From NCBI RefSeq assembly GCF_001485535.1, contig NZ_BCMZ01000001.1:620001-684000 (forward strand): DNA of 64,000 nt, read 5' to 3'. The translations under genes were made by a program, and so were the position numbers. Each line of letters begins with the position of its first letter. Position 1 is the stretch's first letter. The notes under the pieces are model-generated. The model did not search any database. It was given only the letters and a program-made list of their open reading frames with translations, and had not been told where the DNA came from. This DNA comes from Halobacterium sp. CBA1132 (lineage in GTDB: Archaea; Halobacteriota; Halobacteria; Halobacteriales; Halobacteriaceae). Shown here piece by piece: positions 9,070-17,168 of the stretch.

Positions 9070-9456
9070 ATGTCCTCGAAAGGCTCCAACTACGGCGACA
9101 TCCATCGGTACGAGCCCGCCCGCGAGAGCACGGCAGCGACCATCGCAATCGTGTTGCTGACGCTCGTCGAAATCGCGTTCGTGGCCGTGTTCGCGTACGG
9201 CCTCATCACGGGCTGGGGCGTCGACCCCGTCGGGAACATGTACCTCGGGTTCCTCCTCGCGGCCATCTTCATCGACCTCTCGTTCGTCCTGCTCCTCTAC
9301 CGCAAGGAGTTCCTGCCGGACGTGATGATCGTGAAGAAGCGCCGCCGCAAGTGGGAGGACCTCTACGTCCGCGAGGACCAAGTCGACGGCGAGTCGGCGT
9401 TCGGGGACGTGAGCGAACAGTTCAAGAAGGCAGTCTACCCGTACTACGAGAAATAA
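9070..9456 (+). CDS. Small two-helix membrane protein between halocyanin and Rieske genes
   Basis: A 128-aa protein with two membrane helices (residues about 20-45 and 55-78). A long basic then acidic cytoplasmic tail follows (YRKEFLPDVMIVKKRRRKWEDLY). The ATG directly abuts the halocyanin stop codon and its own stop is 1 bp before the Rieske ATG, so it is firmly inside the operon. Such a gene at this place is characteristic of haloarchaeal bc operons (I believe DUF7318). It is probably a structural or assembly subunit of the complex. No catalytic motif is seen. Confidence 0.72.
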   Translation: MSSKGSNYGDIHRYEPARESTAATIAIVLLTLVEIAFVAVFAYGLITGWGVDPVGNMYLGFLLAAIFIDLSFVLLLYRKEFLPDVMIVKKRRRKWEDLYVREDQVDGESAFGDVSEQFKKAVYPYYEK

Positions 9457-9457
9457 T

Positions 9458-10291
9458 ATGTCTGATAAGTACCCAGAGAGTTCGGGACGCCGCCGCTTCG
9501 TGAAAGGCGTCGTCGGCAGCGCCGGCGTCGCCGGCATCGGGACCGCCGGCGTCGCCAGCCTCGACGCCGTCACGAACCAGAGCGGGACCGGCGGCGGCCA
9601 GACGACGTACTACGGTGTCGAGAACACCGGTGGGCCCGCGCCGCGCGCGATGCCCATGCTCCCCATCGAGATCGACGACGAGGGGTACCTCCGCGGCGTC
9701 TACCCCGAGATTCAGGAAGTCGAACAGCAAGGCGAGACCGTTCAGGTCGCCCGCATGGAACTCGGCGGCATCACGTACGAAGTCGACTGGTTCCAGTACT
9801 GCGGCGTGCAGGACTACGAGGGACTGCAGCCGAGCTACGAGGGCGACAACTACTTCCGGTACTCGGGCGGAACCAGTTCCTACGACTGGCAGCCCGGCTC
9901 CGGGCAGGTCCACGTCGACGACTTCTCCGACTACGACACGTGGGACAACCAGTACGGCGAGGCCGGCATTGGGAAGCCCGCTTCCGTCACGTGGCGCTCC
10001 CAGGACACCGACAACTCGATTCCCGTGCAGGTCATCCGGAGCACGCTCCTCGAAGACGCAGTCGAGGAGGCCGACGGTGACATCGGCGAGTGGCTGGACG
10101 CCGCGACGCAGAACGGCTTCATGGCGTTCGTCAACAAGTGTACGCACTACTGCTGCGTGCCCGGCTACCGCTCGTCGAACTACGACGGCGCCGGGGACAA
10201 GATCTACTGTGCGTGCCACCAATCCATCTACGACCCGTACAGCATCGTCAAACGTAGCTTCACGGCGTACCCGCGCCCGGAGGACGGATAG
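9458..10291 (+). CDS. Rieske iron-sulfur subunit of cytochrome bc complex
   Basis: A 277-aa protein. The N-terminus has a Tat-like motif GRRRFVKGVVGS and a hydrophobic segment (residues 16-35) serving as signal anchor. The cluster-binding boxes are CTHYCC and CACHQS near residues 227 and 250. The two Cys and two His ligands and both disulfide Cys positions are present. Box I carries an extra Cys where most Rieske proteins have Gly. Box II has Gln where Gly is usual. It carries electrons from menaquinol at the outer site to cytochrome/halocyanin. The stop is followed 0-1 bp later by cytochrome b. Confidence 0.9.
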   Translation: MSDKYPESSGRRRFVKGVVGSAGVAGIGTAGVASLDAVTNQSGTGGGQTTYYGVENTGGPAPRAMPMLPIEIDDEGYLRGVYPEIQEVEQQGETVQVARMELGGITYEVDWFQYCGVQDYEGLQPSYEGDNYFRYSGGTSSYDWQPGSGQVHVDDFSDYDTWDNQYGEAGIGKPASVTWRSQDTDNSIPVQVIRSTLLEDAVEEADGDIGEWLDAATQNGFMAFVNKCTHYCCVPGYRSSNYDGAGDKIYCACHQSIYDPYSIVKRSFTAYPRPEDG

Positions 10292-11107
10292 ATGAGCGTC
10301 GAACGCAAGGACGACCACGACCACGACGCGTGGCTCGAGGAGAAAGACCTGACGCCGATCGAGCACACGTTCCTCGCGACGCTCGTCTGGCTCGACAAGC
10401 GGCTCCGGCTGGTCGACTACCTCGAACTGCTGGAGACGCTGTACTACCGCGTCAACCTCCAGATGCCGAAGAGCCACACCGAGCAGTACAACCTCGACAA
10501 CAAGTTCTGGTACTGGTACCCGCTGTACTCGCTCGGGTTCTTCTCGACGCTGGCGTACGTCGTCGCGGCGATATCCGGCGCGCTACTCGGGTTCTACTAC
10601 TCGCCGTCGACGGCCGCCGCCGGCGCGTCCAGCATCGAGGGCGCGACTGTCGCGTACAGCGCGGTGGCGTCCATCATGACGGACCTGAACTTCGGGTTCT
10701 TCCTCCGGTCGCTGCACCGGTGGGCCGCGCAGGTGATGACCGCCGCGGTGTTCCTCCACATGCTGCGCGTCTACTTCACGGGCGCGTACAAGGAACCCCG
10801 CGAGGTCAACTGGATTATCGGCATCGTCCTGCTCAGCCTCACGATGGTCTTTGGGTACACGGGCTACCTGCTCCCGTGGGACCAGCTCGCGTTTTGGGCC
10901 GGACAGATCGGTGTCGAGATGAGCCTCTCGATTCCGCTCATCGGCGAATGGGTCGCACAGCTCGTGTTCGGTGGCTTCTCGCCGGGCCAGCCGACACTCC
11001 AGCGAATGTACATCCTCCACGTGTTCCTGCTCCCGTTCGTGGTGACGGCGGTCATCGCCATCCACCTCGGACTCGTCTGGATGCAGGGCATCGCGGAACC
11101 CCACTAA
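10292..11107 (+). CDS. Cytochrome b N-terminal subunit (cytochrome b6-like)
   Basis: A 271-aa membrane protein corresponding to the first four helices of cytochrome b. Heme b ligands are recognisable in helices B and D: His in SLHRWAAQ and FLHMLRVYFTG, then His in YILHVFLLPF and IAIHLGLVW. The conserved GYTGYLLPWDQ loop of the outer quinol site is present. About 75 charged residues precede the first helix. Together with the next gene it makes a split cytochrome b, as in b6f complexes. Confidence 0.93.
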   Translation: MSVERKDDHDHDAWLEEKDLTPIEHTFLATLVWLDKRLRLVDYLELLETLYYRVNLQMPKSHTEQYNLDNKFWYWYPLYSLGFFSTLAYVVAAISGALLGFYYSPSTAAAGASSIEGATVAYSAVASIMTDLNFGFFLRSLHRWAAQVMTAAVFLHMLRVYFTGAYKEPREVNWIIGIVLLSLTMVFGYTGYLLPWDQLAFWAGQIGVEMSLSIPLIGEWVAQLVFGGFSPGQPTLQRMYILHVFLLPFVVTAVIAIHLGLVWMQGIAEPH

Positions 11108-11111
11108 TACC

Positions 11112-11876
11112 ATGGCAGACGACGAACACACCGACGACGCGGCTCGCACCGACGGCACGGGCATCGTTCCGCCGGACGACGAGACGCCGACGTGGCGCGA
11201 ACGCAAGGAGCGCACGACCGGCCTCTCCCGGCTGACCTACGAGTACTTCGAGCGCTCCCGCCGCGAGGACCAAGACCTCCGCGAGGAGTCCGACTACGTC
11301 GAGCGCGACGTGCTCGCGTTCCCAGTCTGGCCCCACGAACTCATCCGGAATCTCGCGCTCACGAGCTTCTTCGTCGGGATGATTTTCTTCCTCGCGTCGA
11401 CGCTCCCGCCGCACCTCGGCGCGCCCGCGAACCCGAGTCAGACGCCGAGCATCATCCTGCCGGACTGGTACCTCTACTGGTCGTTCGGCCTGCTGAAGCT
11501 CGGCCCGCTGAACCCCGAGCTGGCGATTCTCGGCGGCGAGAAACTGATGGCCGACCGGACGTACGGCGTGGTCGCGAACCTCGTCGTCGTCGGGTTCATC
11601 GCCATCGTGCCGTTCCTCAACAAGGGGAGCGCGCGCCGCCCCGTCGAGCAGCCGTTCTGGGCGTCCATCGGCGTGATGGGCGTCGTCTTCGCGGTCACCA
11701 TCAGCGCGTTGTCGATGAAGAACCTGATTCCCATCGACTCGCACCTGCTGTTCGACTTGACGTTCCTCGTCCCGCCAATCGCCGGCGCCATCGCGTACGC
11801 GCTGTTGCGGACGATGCGCGAGGGGTACATGTACGACCTCAACCGCCGGTACTACAAGCTCCGGCCGCCGAAGTAA
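11112..11876 (+). CDS. Cytochrome b C-terminal subunit (subunit IV-like)
   Basis: A 254-aa protein with a long hydrophilic N-terminal arm of about 75 residues and then four membrane helices. The quinol-oxidation loop reads PDWYLYW in place of the PEWY motif common in ubiquinol- or plastoquinol-oxidising enzymes. PDWY variants are known in menaquinol users, which suits haloarchaea. It starts 4 bp after the cytochrome b6-like gene and completes the split cytochrome b. The operon appears to end here, as a 149-bp spacer with a short tandem repeat follows. Confidence 0.9.
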   Translation: MADDEHTDDAARTDGTGIVPPDDETPTWRERKERTTGLSRLTYEYFERSRREDQDLREESDYVERDVLAFPVWPHELIRNLALTSFFVGMIFFLASTLPPHLGAPANPSQTPSIILPDWYLYWSFGLLKLGPLNPELAILGGEKLMADRTYGVVANLVVVGFIAIVPFLNKGSARRPVEQPFWASIGVMGVVFAVTISALSMKNLIPIDSHLLFDLTFLVPPIAGAIAYALLRTMREGYMYDLNRRYYKLRPPK

Positions 11877-11910
11877 CCGGCTCCGCGCCGCGTCGCTGTC
11901 TCTGACTGCT

Positions 11911-11962
11911 CCCGCCTCACTTCTCCCGCCTCACTTCTCCCGCCTCACTTCTCCCGCCTCAC
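11911..11962 (+). repeat. 14-bp tandem repeat, about 3.7 copies
   Basis: The unit CCCGCCTCACTTCT occurs three times exactly (11911-11924, 11925-11938, 11939-11952), and a fourth partial copy runs to 11962. It lies in the spacer after the split cytochrome b genes. There is no coding potential. Slippage is the simplest origin. Confidence 0.9.
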
Positions 11963-12025
11963 TCTCGCTGCGCTCGTTCTTGTCGACCGCGACAGTGAAG
12001 TGCCGGCCGGCCGTTCGACTACGTA

Positions 12026-12319
12026 ATGAGTGACGACGAACGCGGTCGCGACGTGGTCGTCCCCGACCGGCTCTACAAGTCCGTGACCGTCTTCTCCACG
12101 CTGTTCGCCGTCGTCACGGTCGTCCTCGGGTTCGTCGCGCTGGACACCGCGACGAACGCGGGGCGGGCGGCGCCCGAGGATGTGAACGTCGCGCTCGCGG
12201 CGCTCGCCGTCGGTCTCATCGCAGCGGGGGGGCTCGTGTACGCGTTCTCCTCGCGGTTCCGCGCCAGCGGAATGGCAAAGGATAAAGACAGCGGCGACGA
12301 ACCTTCAGATAATGGCTGA
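12026..12319 (+). CDS. Small two-helix membrane protein after cytochrome b
   Basis: A 97-aa protein with two membrane helices (about 20-42 and 57-78) and charged termini. The next gene overlaps its stop by 8 bp. Its position after the split cytochrome b matches the haloarchaeal family I recall as DUF7315. It may be a small accessory subunit of the bc complex, but no motif gives a function. Confidence 0.68.
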   Translation: MSDDERGRDVVVPDRLYKSVTVFSTLFAVVTVVLGFVALDTATNAGRAAPEDVNVALAALAVGLIAAGGLVYAFSSRFRASGMAKDKDSGDEPSDNG

Positions 12320-12572
12320 CGAGTTCGCGAAAGGGCTCGGCCTGTTGACGGGCGCGGGCCTCATCTGGATGGTGCTTGCCGGCTGGTACAAGACCCCCAG
12401 TTTCTCGGGTGCACAGCTCACCGGCTCGCCGCCGAGCGACCTCTCGATGCTCGGCGAGGGCGCGTTGATACTAACGGAGTCGATGTTCTGGCTGGCCATC
12501 TTCGGCGCGTTGCTGTTCTGGGTGGGCGTGCCGCTCGGCCGCGAACTGTACGCGAAGGTCTCCAGCGAGTAA
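12312..12572 (+). CDS. Small two-helix membrane protein, overlaps previous gene
   Basis: An 86-aa protein. Helices lie at about residues 10-27 and 53-73, with a short outside loop (YKTPSFSGAQLTGSPPSDL). The 8-bp overlap with the preceding gene indicates translational coupling. I associate it with DUF7314, another respiratory-cluster family known only by neighbourhood. Function unknown. Confidence 0.66.
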   Translation: MADEFAKGLGLLTGAGLIWMVLAGWYKTPSFSGAQLTGSPPSDLSMLGEGALILTESMFWLAIFGALLFWVGVPLGRELYAKVSSE

Positions 12573-12806
12573 CCGCGCCGTTCTCGCCGTCGCAGTCTCC
12601 CCCGCGTAGCGTGTCGTCCCGTCTGACTATCGCCTCACTTGCGGGACAGTCCAGGGTGTTCGCGCTGTCGCTTCGACACCAGCTAGCTACGCTGCGGTCG
12701 CTCGGAGAAGAGCGTGCGACTCGACGACGCGCTCGTCGCGCCAGTGAGACCGACGAGAGCCGCGCTGGCCACTCGGATAGAAACGGAAAATGCTGCCGCG
12801 CTGCCT

Positions 12807-13247
12807 TCAGACGACCTGCGCCCAGAACGGCTTGATGAGGAAGAAGACGCTGAGGTAGCCAGCGTACATGAGCGTAATCGTCGCCGCGACGATGGCGCCC
12901 TTCGGCGCTTCCAGTTCCATCCCTTCTCGGGCTTCGACCTTGCGGGACTCGAACTCGAAGAAGTCCGCGAGGAGCGTGCCGAGAGCGAGTATGGACAACA
13001 CCATGCCGCCGTGGTGGTGCAGCGACAGGTAGTAGAAGCTCAACAGCACGACCCCCCACATGGTGAAGGCGTGGAACGGGTGCCACGAGAGCGCGTCCGC
13101 GCCGTCCTCGGCCTGCCGTTCGTGGGCGCTGTGGGCGATGCGCCGGCTGACGAAGTTCAACACGACCATGAACAACACGGCGTACTCGGCGTAGGGCGCC
13201 AGCACCGTGTCGAGTGGCCCGAAGAGCGTGACCGATGGAACTGCCAT
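12807..13247 (-). CDS. Small membrane protein at the end of the bc region
   Basis: A 146-aa protein with four likely helices. A His-rich stretch between helices two and three (WHPFHAFTMWG, SLHHHGGM) could bind heme or metal, though this is only suggestive. It is convergent with the two small genes at 12026-12572 across 234 bp of non-coding DNA. From memory this is the family called DUF7313, seen in the same neighbourhood in other haloarchaea. A TATA-like element precedes the start. Confidence 0.66.
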   Translation of the reverse strand: MAVPSVTLFGPLDTVLAPYAEYAVLFMVVLNFVSRRIAHSAHERQAEDGADALSWHPFHAFTMWGVVLLSFYYLSLHHHGGMVLSILALGTLLADFFEFESRKVEAREGMELEAPKGAIVAATITLMYAGYLSVFFLIKPFWAQVV

Positions 13248-13292
13248 ACGCGTTGGTCGGTCTGTCGCGGTATTATGTCTTTTCCAATACGC

Positions 13293-14021
13293 TCACTCGA
13301 AGCCGACGCCGCGCGACGCCGCGACGACCGCCACGGGGAACGGCTCCCCCCAGTCGAGTTCGACGGGCGCGTGCGGGGCTGCGAACCCGCGGTCGCGACC
13401 GTCGACGAACAGCGACACGTCGGCTTCCTCGCGGACGACGGTCACTGCGGTCGGCGCGTCGAGCACCCACTGGACGCCTTCGACGCGGAACGGTGCGAGG
13501 GGGACGACCGCGAGTGCGCCGGCGTCGGCGGACAGCAGCGGGCCGTTGGCGTCCGCGGCGTAGCCGTGGCTGCCGGCGGGCGTCGCGACGACGATGCCGT
13601 CCGCGCGCACTTCGTCGACGTCGCGGCCGCACGTCTCGACCGCGTACTCGGAGATGCGCGCGGGCTCGTCGGTCACGAGCGTGACGTCCGCGAGCGCGCG
13701 CACCGCCGTCTCGCCGGCGTCGACCGCCAGCGTCGGTCTGTCGTCGACCCGGTAGTCGCCGTCCGCGAGCGCGACGAGCGCGTCCGGCAGGTCCTCGTGG
13801 GCGACGCCGCCGTACTCGCGCCCGACGCCCACGGGCAACACCGGCGTCCCGGACGCCGCCGCGAGCGCGTCGAGGAGCGCGTCCTCGCCCAGCGCCGCGA
13901 CTGCGTCGACGTCGGCGTCGCTGGCGAGCGCCTCGTCGCCGACGACGACCGTTTCGCCGGCGTCCCGGACGACGTCGGCGGCAGTCGTCGCCCCGTCACC
14001 GAGAACCCCGACGCGTGTCAC
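13293..14021 (-). CDS. NAD kinase-like protein with degenerate catalytic loop
   Basis: A 242-aa protein that aligns in outline with ATP-NAD kinases. The second half has ATPAGSHGYAADANGPLL, matching the TPTGSTAY-type motif, and a C-terminal RGVGFE. The first-half signature GGDGT is instead LGEDAL: the Asp is kept but the flanking glycines are lost. This could be a kinase paralogue with altered activity or an NAD-sensing protein. The GTG at 14021 was chosen because the Rossmann strand TRVGVLGD follows at once. An in-frame TTG at 14081 is the alternative. An 11-codon ORF overlaps the GTG by 4 bp. Confidence 0.65.
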   Translation of the reverse strand: MTRVGVLGDGATTAADVVRDAGETVVVGDEALASDADVDAVAALGEDALLDALAAASGTPVLPVGVGREYGGVAHEDLPDALVALADGDYRVDDRPTLAVDAGETAVRALADVTLVTDEPARISEYAVETCGRDVDEVRADGIVVATPAGSHGYAADANGPLLSADAGALAVVPLAPFRVEGVQWVLDAPTAVTVVREEADVSLFVDGRDRGFAAPHAPVELDWGEPFPVAVVAASRGVGFE

Positions 14022-14102
14022 CGCGCCACCCCACGCAGAATCGTCTCGCTCATCGTCGGAACGCGGGGACGGCAGTCGCAAAAAGGCTACGGGCTCCCGG
14101 CG

Positions 14103-15404
14103 TCAGTACGGCCAGTCGCCGGTAATCTTCATCCCCTCCGCGAGGTCTTCGGCTTCGAGCGCGGCCGCCACGTCGGCCTCGCTGCCGTGCGCGACGGCGA
14201 ACCCGCTGTCGGCGAGTTCGACCGCCAGTTCCGTGAGCAAGACGGCCTGCTCGCGGAACGTCCGCGCTTCGAGTTTGTCGAGGGTGTCCGCGTGCGTGTG
14301 CCCCCACCCGCGGCCGTCGCCGTCGGTCTGACTGGTGACGTGGTAGCCGGGGACGCCGAACTTCACGTACTCCCAGTGGTCGGAGTGTGGCCCCATCTCG
14401 GGCGTCACCGAAATCGGGTGGTCGAAGCGGTCCGCGACCCCGCGGGCGGCGTCGCCGAGCGCGTCGAAGTGGTGCGTGTAGAACTCCAGCGTGCGCCCGG
14501 CGACCACGCCGTCGAGGTTCAGCACCGCGCGCACGTCGTCGCGGTGTCTGTTCGCCGCGTCGTACGCGGACCCGACGAGACCCACCTCCTCGGCGCCGAA
14601 GCAGACGAAGTGGACTCTCGTGTCGAGTTCGCCCTCGCGGTCGGCGAGCGCGTGCGCGAGTTCCACGACCATCGCGGTGCCGGCGCCGTTGTCCATCGCA
14701 CCCTCCGCGATGTCGTGGGCGTCGACGTGGCTCGTCACGAGCAGTTCCTCGTCGGTGTCCGGGCCGAGCGTCGCGTGGACGTTCTGACTCGTCGCATCGC
14801 CGACCTCAGCGGTCACGGAGACGCCGACATCCTCGCCGTCGTACTTTCGAGCGAGGCGCGCGCCGACCTCCTTGGAGACGCCGACCGCGGGAATCTCCCC
14901 GAGCGGCTGCTCGTCGGTGCCGACGCTCCCCGTCGGCGGGAGTTGGCCCTCGACGTGGTTCTTGTAGACGAACGCGGCAGCGCCCGCTTCGACGGCGTGA
15001 TAGTACTTCTCGCGGCGGTGGAGGTAGCGGTCGTACCACCCGGGCACGTCCGAGGCGACCATCACGACCTTCCCGGTGAGGTCCGCGTCCTCGAAGTCGC
15101 TCGGGAGGCCGTACCCGAGGTCGACGAACTCCCCGTCGACGTCGCCGTTCGGACTGCGCGGCAGGGCGATGCAGTCCTCTTCGCCCGCGGGCGTCTCGAC
15201 GGCGCTGTCGCCGCGCGCCCAGCCCTGAATCTCGAACTCGTCCAAGGAGGCGTCGCCGCAGGCGGCCGCGAGCGCGTCCCGCGTCGCCTCGGCGGCCTCG
15301 TGTTCGCCCGGCGACCCCGCCATCCGGTCACGCACGTCGACGAGCGTCTCGAGGTGGTTCCAGCCGGTGTCGCTGGTGAACACGTCGCCAATCCAGTCGG
15401 TCAT
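14103..15404 (-). CDS. M28-family zinc metallopeptidase
   Basis: A 433-aa protein. Residues about 130-215 look like a PA-type lid domain. The M28 core follows with its metal ligands: His and Asp in TSHVDAHDIAEGAMDNGAG, Glu-Glu in CFGAEEVGLVGS, an Asp in NLDGV, and a C-terminal His in GYHVTSQ. It should hydrolyse N-terminal residues from peptides. There is no signal peptide or membrane segment, so it is probably cytosolic. Start at ATG 15404 (MTDWIGDVF). Its stop lies 81 bp before the GTG of the NAD kinase-like gene. Confidence 0.87.
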   Translation of the reverse strand: MTDWIGDVFTSDTGWNHLETLVDVRDRMAGSPGEHEAAEATRDALAAACGDASLDEFEIQGWARGDSAVETPAGEEDCIALPRSPNGDVDGEFVDLGYGLPSDFEDADLTGKVVMVASDVPGWYDRYLHRREKYYHAVEAGAAAFVYKNHVEGQLPPTGSVGTDEQPLGEIPAVGVSKEVGARLARKYDGEDVGVSVTAEVGDATSQNVHATLGPDTDEELLVTSHVDAHDIAEGAMDNGAGTAMVVELAHALADREGELDTRVHFVCFGAEEVGLVGSAYDAANRHRDDVRAVLNLDGVVAGRTLEFYTHHFDALGDAARGVADRFDHPISVTPEMGPHSDHWEYVKFGVPGYHVTSQTDGDGRGWGHTHADTLDKLEARTFREQAVLLTELAVELADSGFAVAHGSEADVAAALEAEDLAEGMKITGDWPY

Positions 15405-15482
15405 GGCCGTACCGACGCTCACCACGCCGTAAGTCGTTTCGAAAGGAGAAATTCGGTGTCGTCGCGCGCGACGCTCCCGCGT

Positions 15483-15740
15483 TCAGATGTCGCCTTCGTC
15501 CTTGAGGCCCTCGATGACGTCGTCGACGAGGGACTCGGCGTCGTCGTAGGGGAAGTCGGCACGACTGGAGAGCTTCGTCGCCAGCTCCATCGCGGTAAAC
15601 GACTTGCCGCCGGCCTCGAACTTCGTCGAGGGGCCGTTCGGGAGCGCGGGCACGAGGCCCATCTGGTTCTTGACGGGGTAGTCGGCGTTCGAGAACGCGT
15701 CCAGGAGTTCCTTGCGGAGCTCGGTTTCGACGTCTGCCAT
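15483..15740 (-). CDS. MTH865-like family protein
   Basis: An 85-aa acidic protein with the features of the archaeal MTH865 family: NADYPVKNQMGLVPALPNGPSTKF and a C-terminal helix DAESLVDDVIEGLKDEGD in outline. The structure of the family is a small EF-hand-like helical fold without known activity. The ATG at 15740 has an AT-rich TATA-like stretch (CCCTTTTGCC) about 30 nt upstream. It precedes the M28 peptidase on the same strand with a 78-bp gap. Confidence 0.8.
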   Translation of the reverse strand: MADVETELRKELLDAFSNADYPVKNQMGLVPALPNGPSTKFEAGGKSFTAMELATKLSSRADFPYDDAESLVDDVIEGLKDEGDI

Positions 15741-15935
15741 GTTCGCACGTGGACAGCCACCCGGCAAAAGGGTTCTGGAACCCTCGACTCGGCGCGCGGA
15801 GTTTCCACGCGCTGACGGCCGCGTTCCTCGCGAACGAGGGGGACACGACGCTCGGAGCGTGGCCCCGTCGGGGGTTAAAAGCACCCTCACAGTTTCGGCT
15901 CGCAGTTGAAGGGGCAGCGAGTCGTAGCATCGGGT

Positions 15936-16550
15936 ATGCCTCCGGACGGCCGCGAAACCGGCGCGTCGTGCGACGCGTGGGACAACTCGCACTGCGAGGG
16001 CACGCGGTTCTGTCAGCCGCGCTGCCCACGCGTCGTCGACGACGACGGCCGGGCGCTGGTCGTCCGCAGACTCGCGGACGGCGACGCCGACCGCCTCCTC
16101 GACATGTACGCGGAGATGTCCACGGAATCGACCACACTTGGCTTGCCACCGCGCACGCGAGAGCGAACCGCACGCTGGCTCGACGGTCTCGACGCCGACG
16201 GCCTGAACCTCGTCGCCGTCGACGACGGGCGCGCGGTCGGCCACGTCGCCGCGGCGCCGCTCGACGACCCGGACCCGCGGCTCGTCGTGTTCGTGCGCCC
16301 CGGCCACCGCGACCGCGGCCTCGGCACGGAACTCCTCCGCCAGTTGGTCGCGTACGCCGCCGACAGCGGCTGCGAGTCGCTGCTGTTGACCGTCGACGCC
16401 GACAACGAGCGCGCCGTCCACGTCTACGACAACCTCGGTTTCGACGTCGTCGAGCGCCTGCGCGCGGAACTCACGATGGAGATCGTCCTCGACGGCCCGC
16501 TCGTCGAGCGCGCACAGGCACCGCCCGCGGAGCGCTCGGACCACGGGTAG
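15936..16550 (+). CDS. GNAT acetyltransferase with N-terminal Cys4 segment
   Basis: A 204-aa protein. The acetyl-CoA-binding part is clear: VFVRPGHRDRGLGTELLRQL contains the R/Q-x-x-G-x-G/A loop near residue 130, followed by NERAVHVYDNLGFDV. Unusually, residues 12-30 contain four Cys (C12, C20, C26, C30 in CDAWDNSHCEGTRFCQPRC) before the GNAT fold. They could form a small zinc or Fe-S knuckle. Substrate unknown. ATG 15936 was chosen as it begins this segment; an earlier in-frame start at 15906 is possible. Confidence 0.8.
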   Translation: MPPDGRETGASCDAWDNSHCEGTRFCQPRCPRVVDDDGRALVVRRLADGDADRLLDMYAEMSTESTTLGLPPRTRERTARWLDGLDADGLNLVAVDDGRAVGHVAAAPLDDPDPRLVVFVRPGHRDRGLGTELLRQLVAYAADSGCESLLLTVDADNERAVHVYDNLGFDVVERLRAELTMEIVLDGPLVERAQAPPAERSDHG

Positions 16551-16586
16551 GGTGGCGGCCGCCGGGCGTTCCAAACCAAAGTATTC

Positions 16587-16599
16587 AGTACCCGGTACT
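16587..16599. promoter_or_regulatory. Inverted repeat in the promoter of the second halocyanin
   Basis: AGTACC-C-GGTACT lies 15-27 nt upstream of the ATG at 16614, just after a TATA-like GTATTC. That is the position expected for a repressor site. It is short, so chance occurrence cannot be excluded. Confidence 0.35.
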
Positions 16600-16613
16600 C
16601 CTTACGCCCGAGC

Positions 16614-17162
16614 ATGAACTCCGATGCAGCCGAGCGGGTGACGCGCCGCAGTTTCCTCCGAGCGGGTGTCGGCGCCGCCGCTGCGGGGGCCGCCGCGACC
16701 GGGACTGCCGCCGCACAGGAAGGCGAGGGCGGGCCGACAGTCGTCACCGTCGGGCCGGGCGGGAGCAACGTCTTCGACCCCGAGACTGCGTACGTCGAGC
16801 CGGGCGGGACCGTCCGCTTCGTCTGGGACAGCAGCGGCCACAACGTCGTCCCGCAGTCGACGCCGTCGGGCTCTAGCTGGTCGGGCCACGAGACAATCGA
16901 GGACTCCGGGTTCGAGTACGAGCACACCTTCGAGACGGTCGGCACCTACGAGTACGTCTGCACGCCCCACGCCAGCCTCGGCATGGAGGGCGTCATCGAG
17001 GTCACGGAGAACCCGCCGGAGAACACCGGCTACCAGTCCATCCTCCCGGACAGCGCGCTGACGCTCGGCGTCGGCGCGACCGGGTCGCTGATCTCCGTGC
17101 TCGGCCTCACTTACCTGTTCATGCGGTACGGCGGCGACTACGAGGGCGACTTCGACGAGTAA
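16614..17162 (+). CDS. Second halocyanin-like copper protein, Tat-exported and membrane-anchored
   Basis: A 182-aa precursor with Tat motif TRRSFLRAGVG and an Ala-rich hydrophobic region. The cupredoxin domain covers about residues 42-135. It has all type-1 Cu ligands: His in SSGHNV, then Cys-His-Met in YVCTPHASLGM. A C-terminal helix (about 150-172) anchors it. It is a paralogue of the halocyanin at 8395 but is not next to redox enzymes. It probably shuttles electrons between the bc complex and a terminal oxidase. It is convergent with the dehydrogenase at 17169, 6 bp away. Confidence 0.87.
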   Translation: MNSDAAERVTRRSFLRAGVGAAAAGAAATGTAAAQEGEGGPTVVTVGPGGSNVFDPETAYVEPGGTVRFVWDSSGHNVVPQSTPSGSSWSGHETIEDSGFEYEHTFETVGTYEYVCTPHASLGMEGVIEVTENPPENTGYQSILPDSALTLGVGATGSLISVLGLTYLFMRYGGDYEGDFDE

Positions 17163-17168
17163 CGTTTC

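Noticed and set aside
12573-12806. Gene in the 234-bp gap between the small bc-region genes
   Set aside because: The frames here are Arg/Ser-rich shadows with no plausible start or conserved motif.
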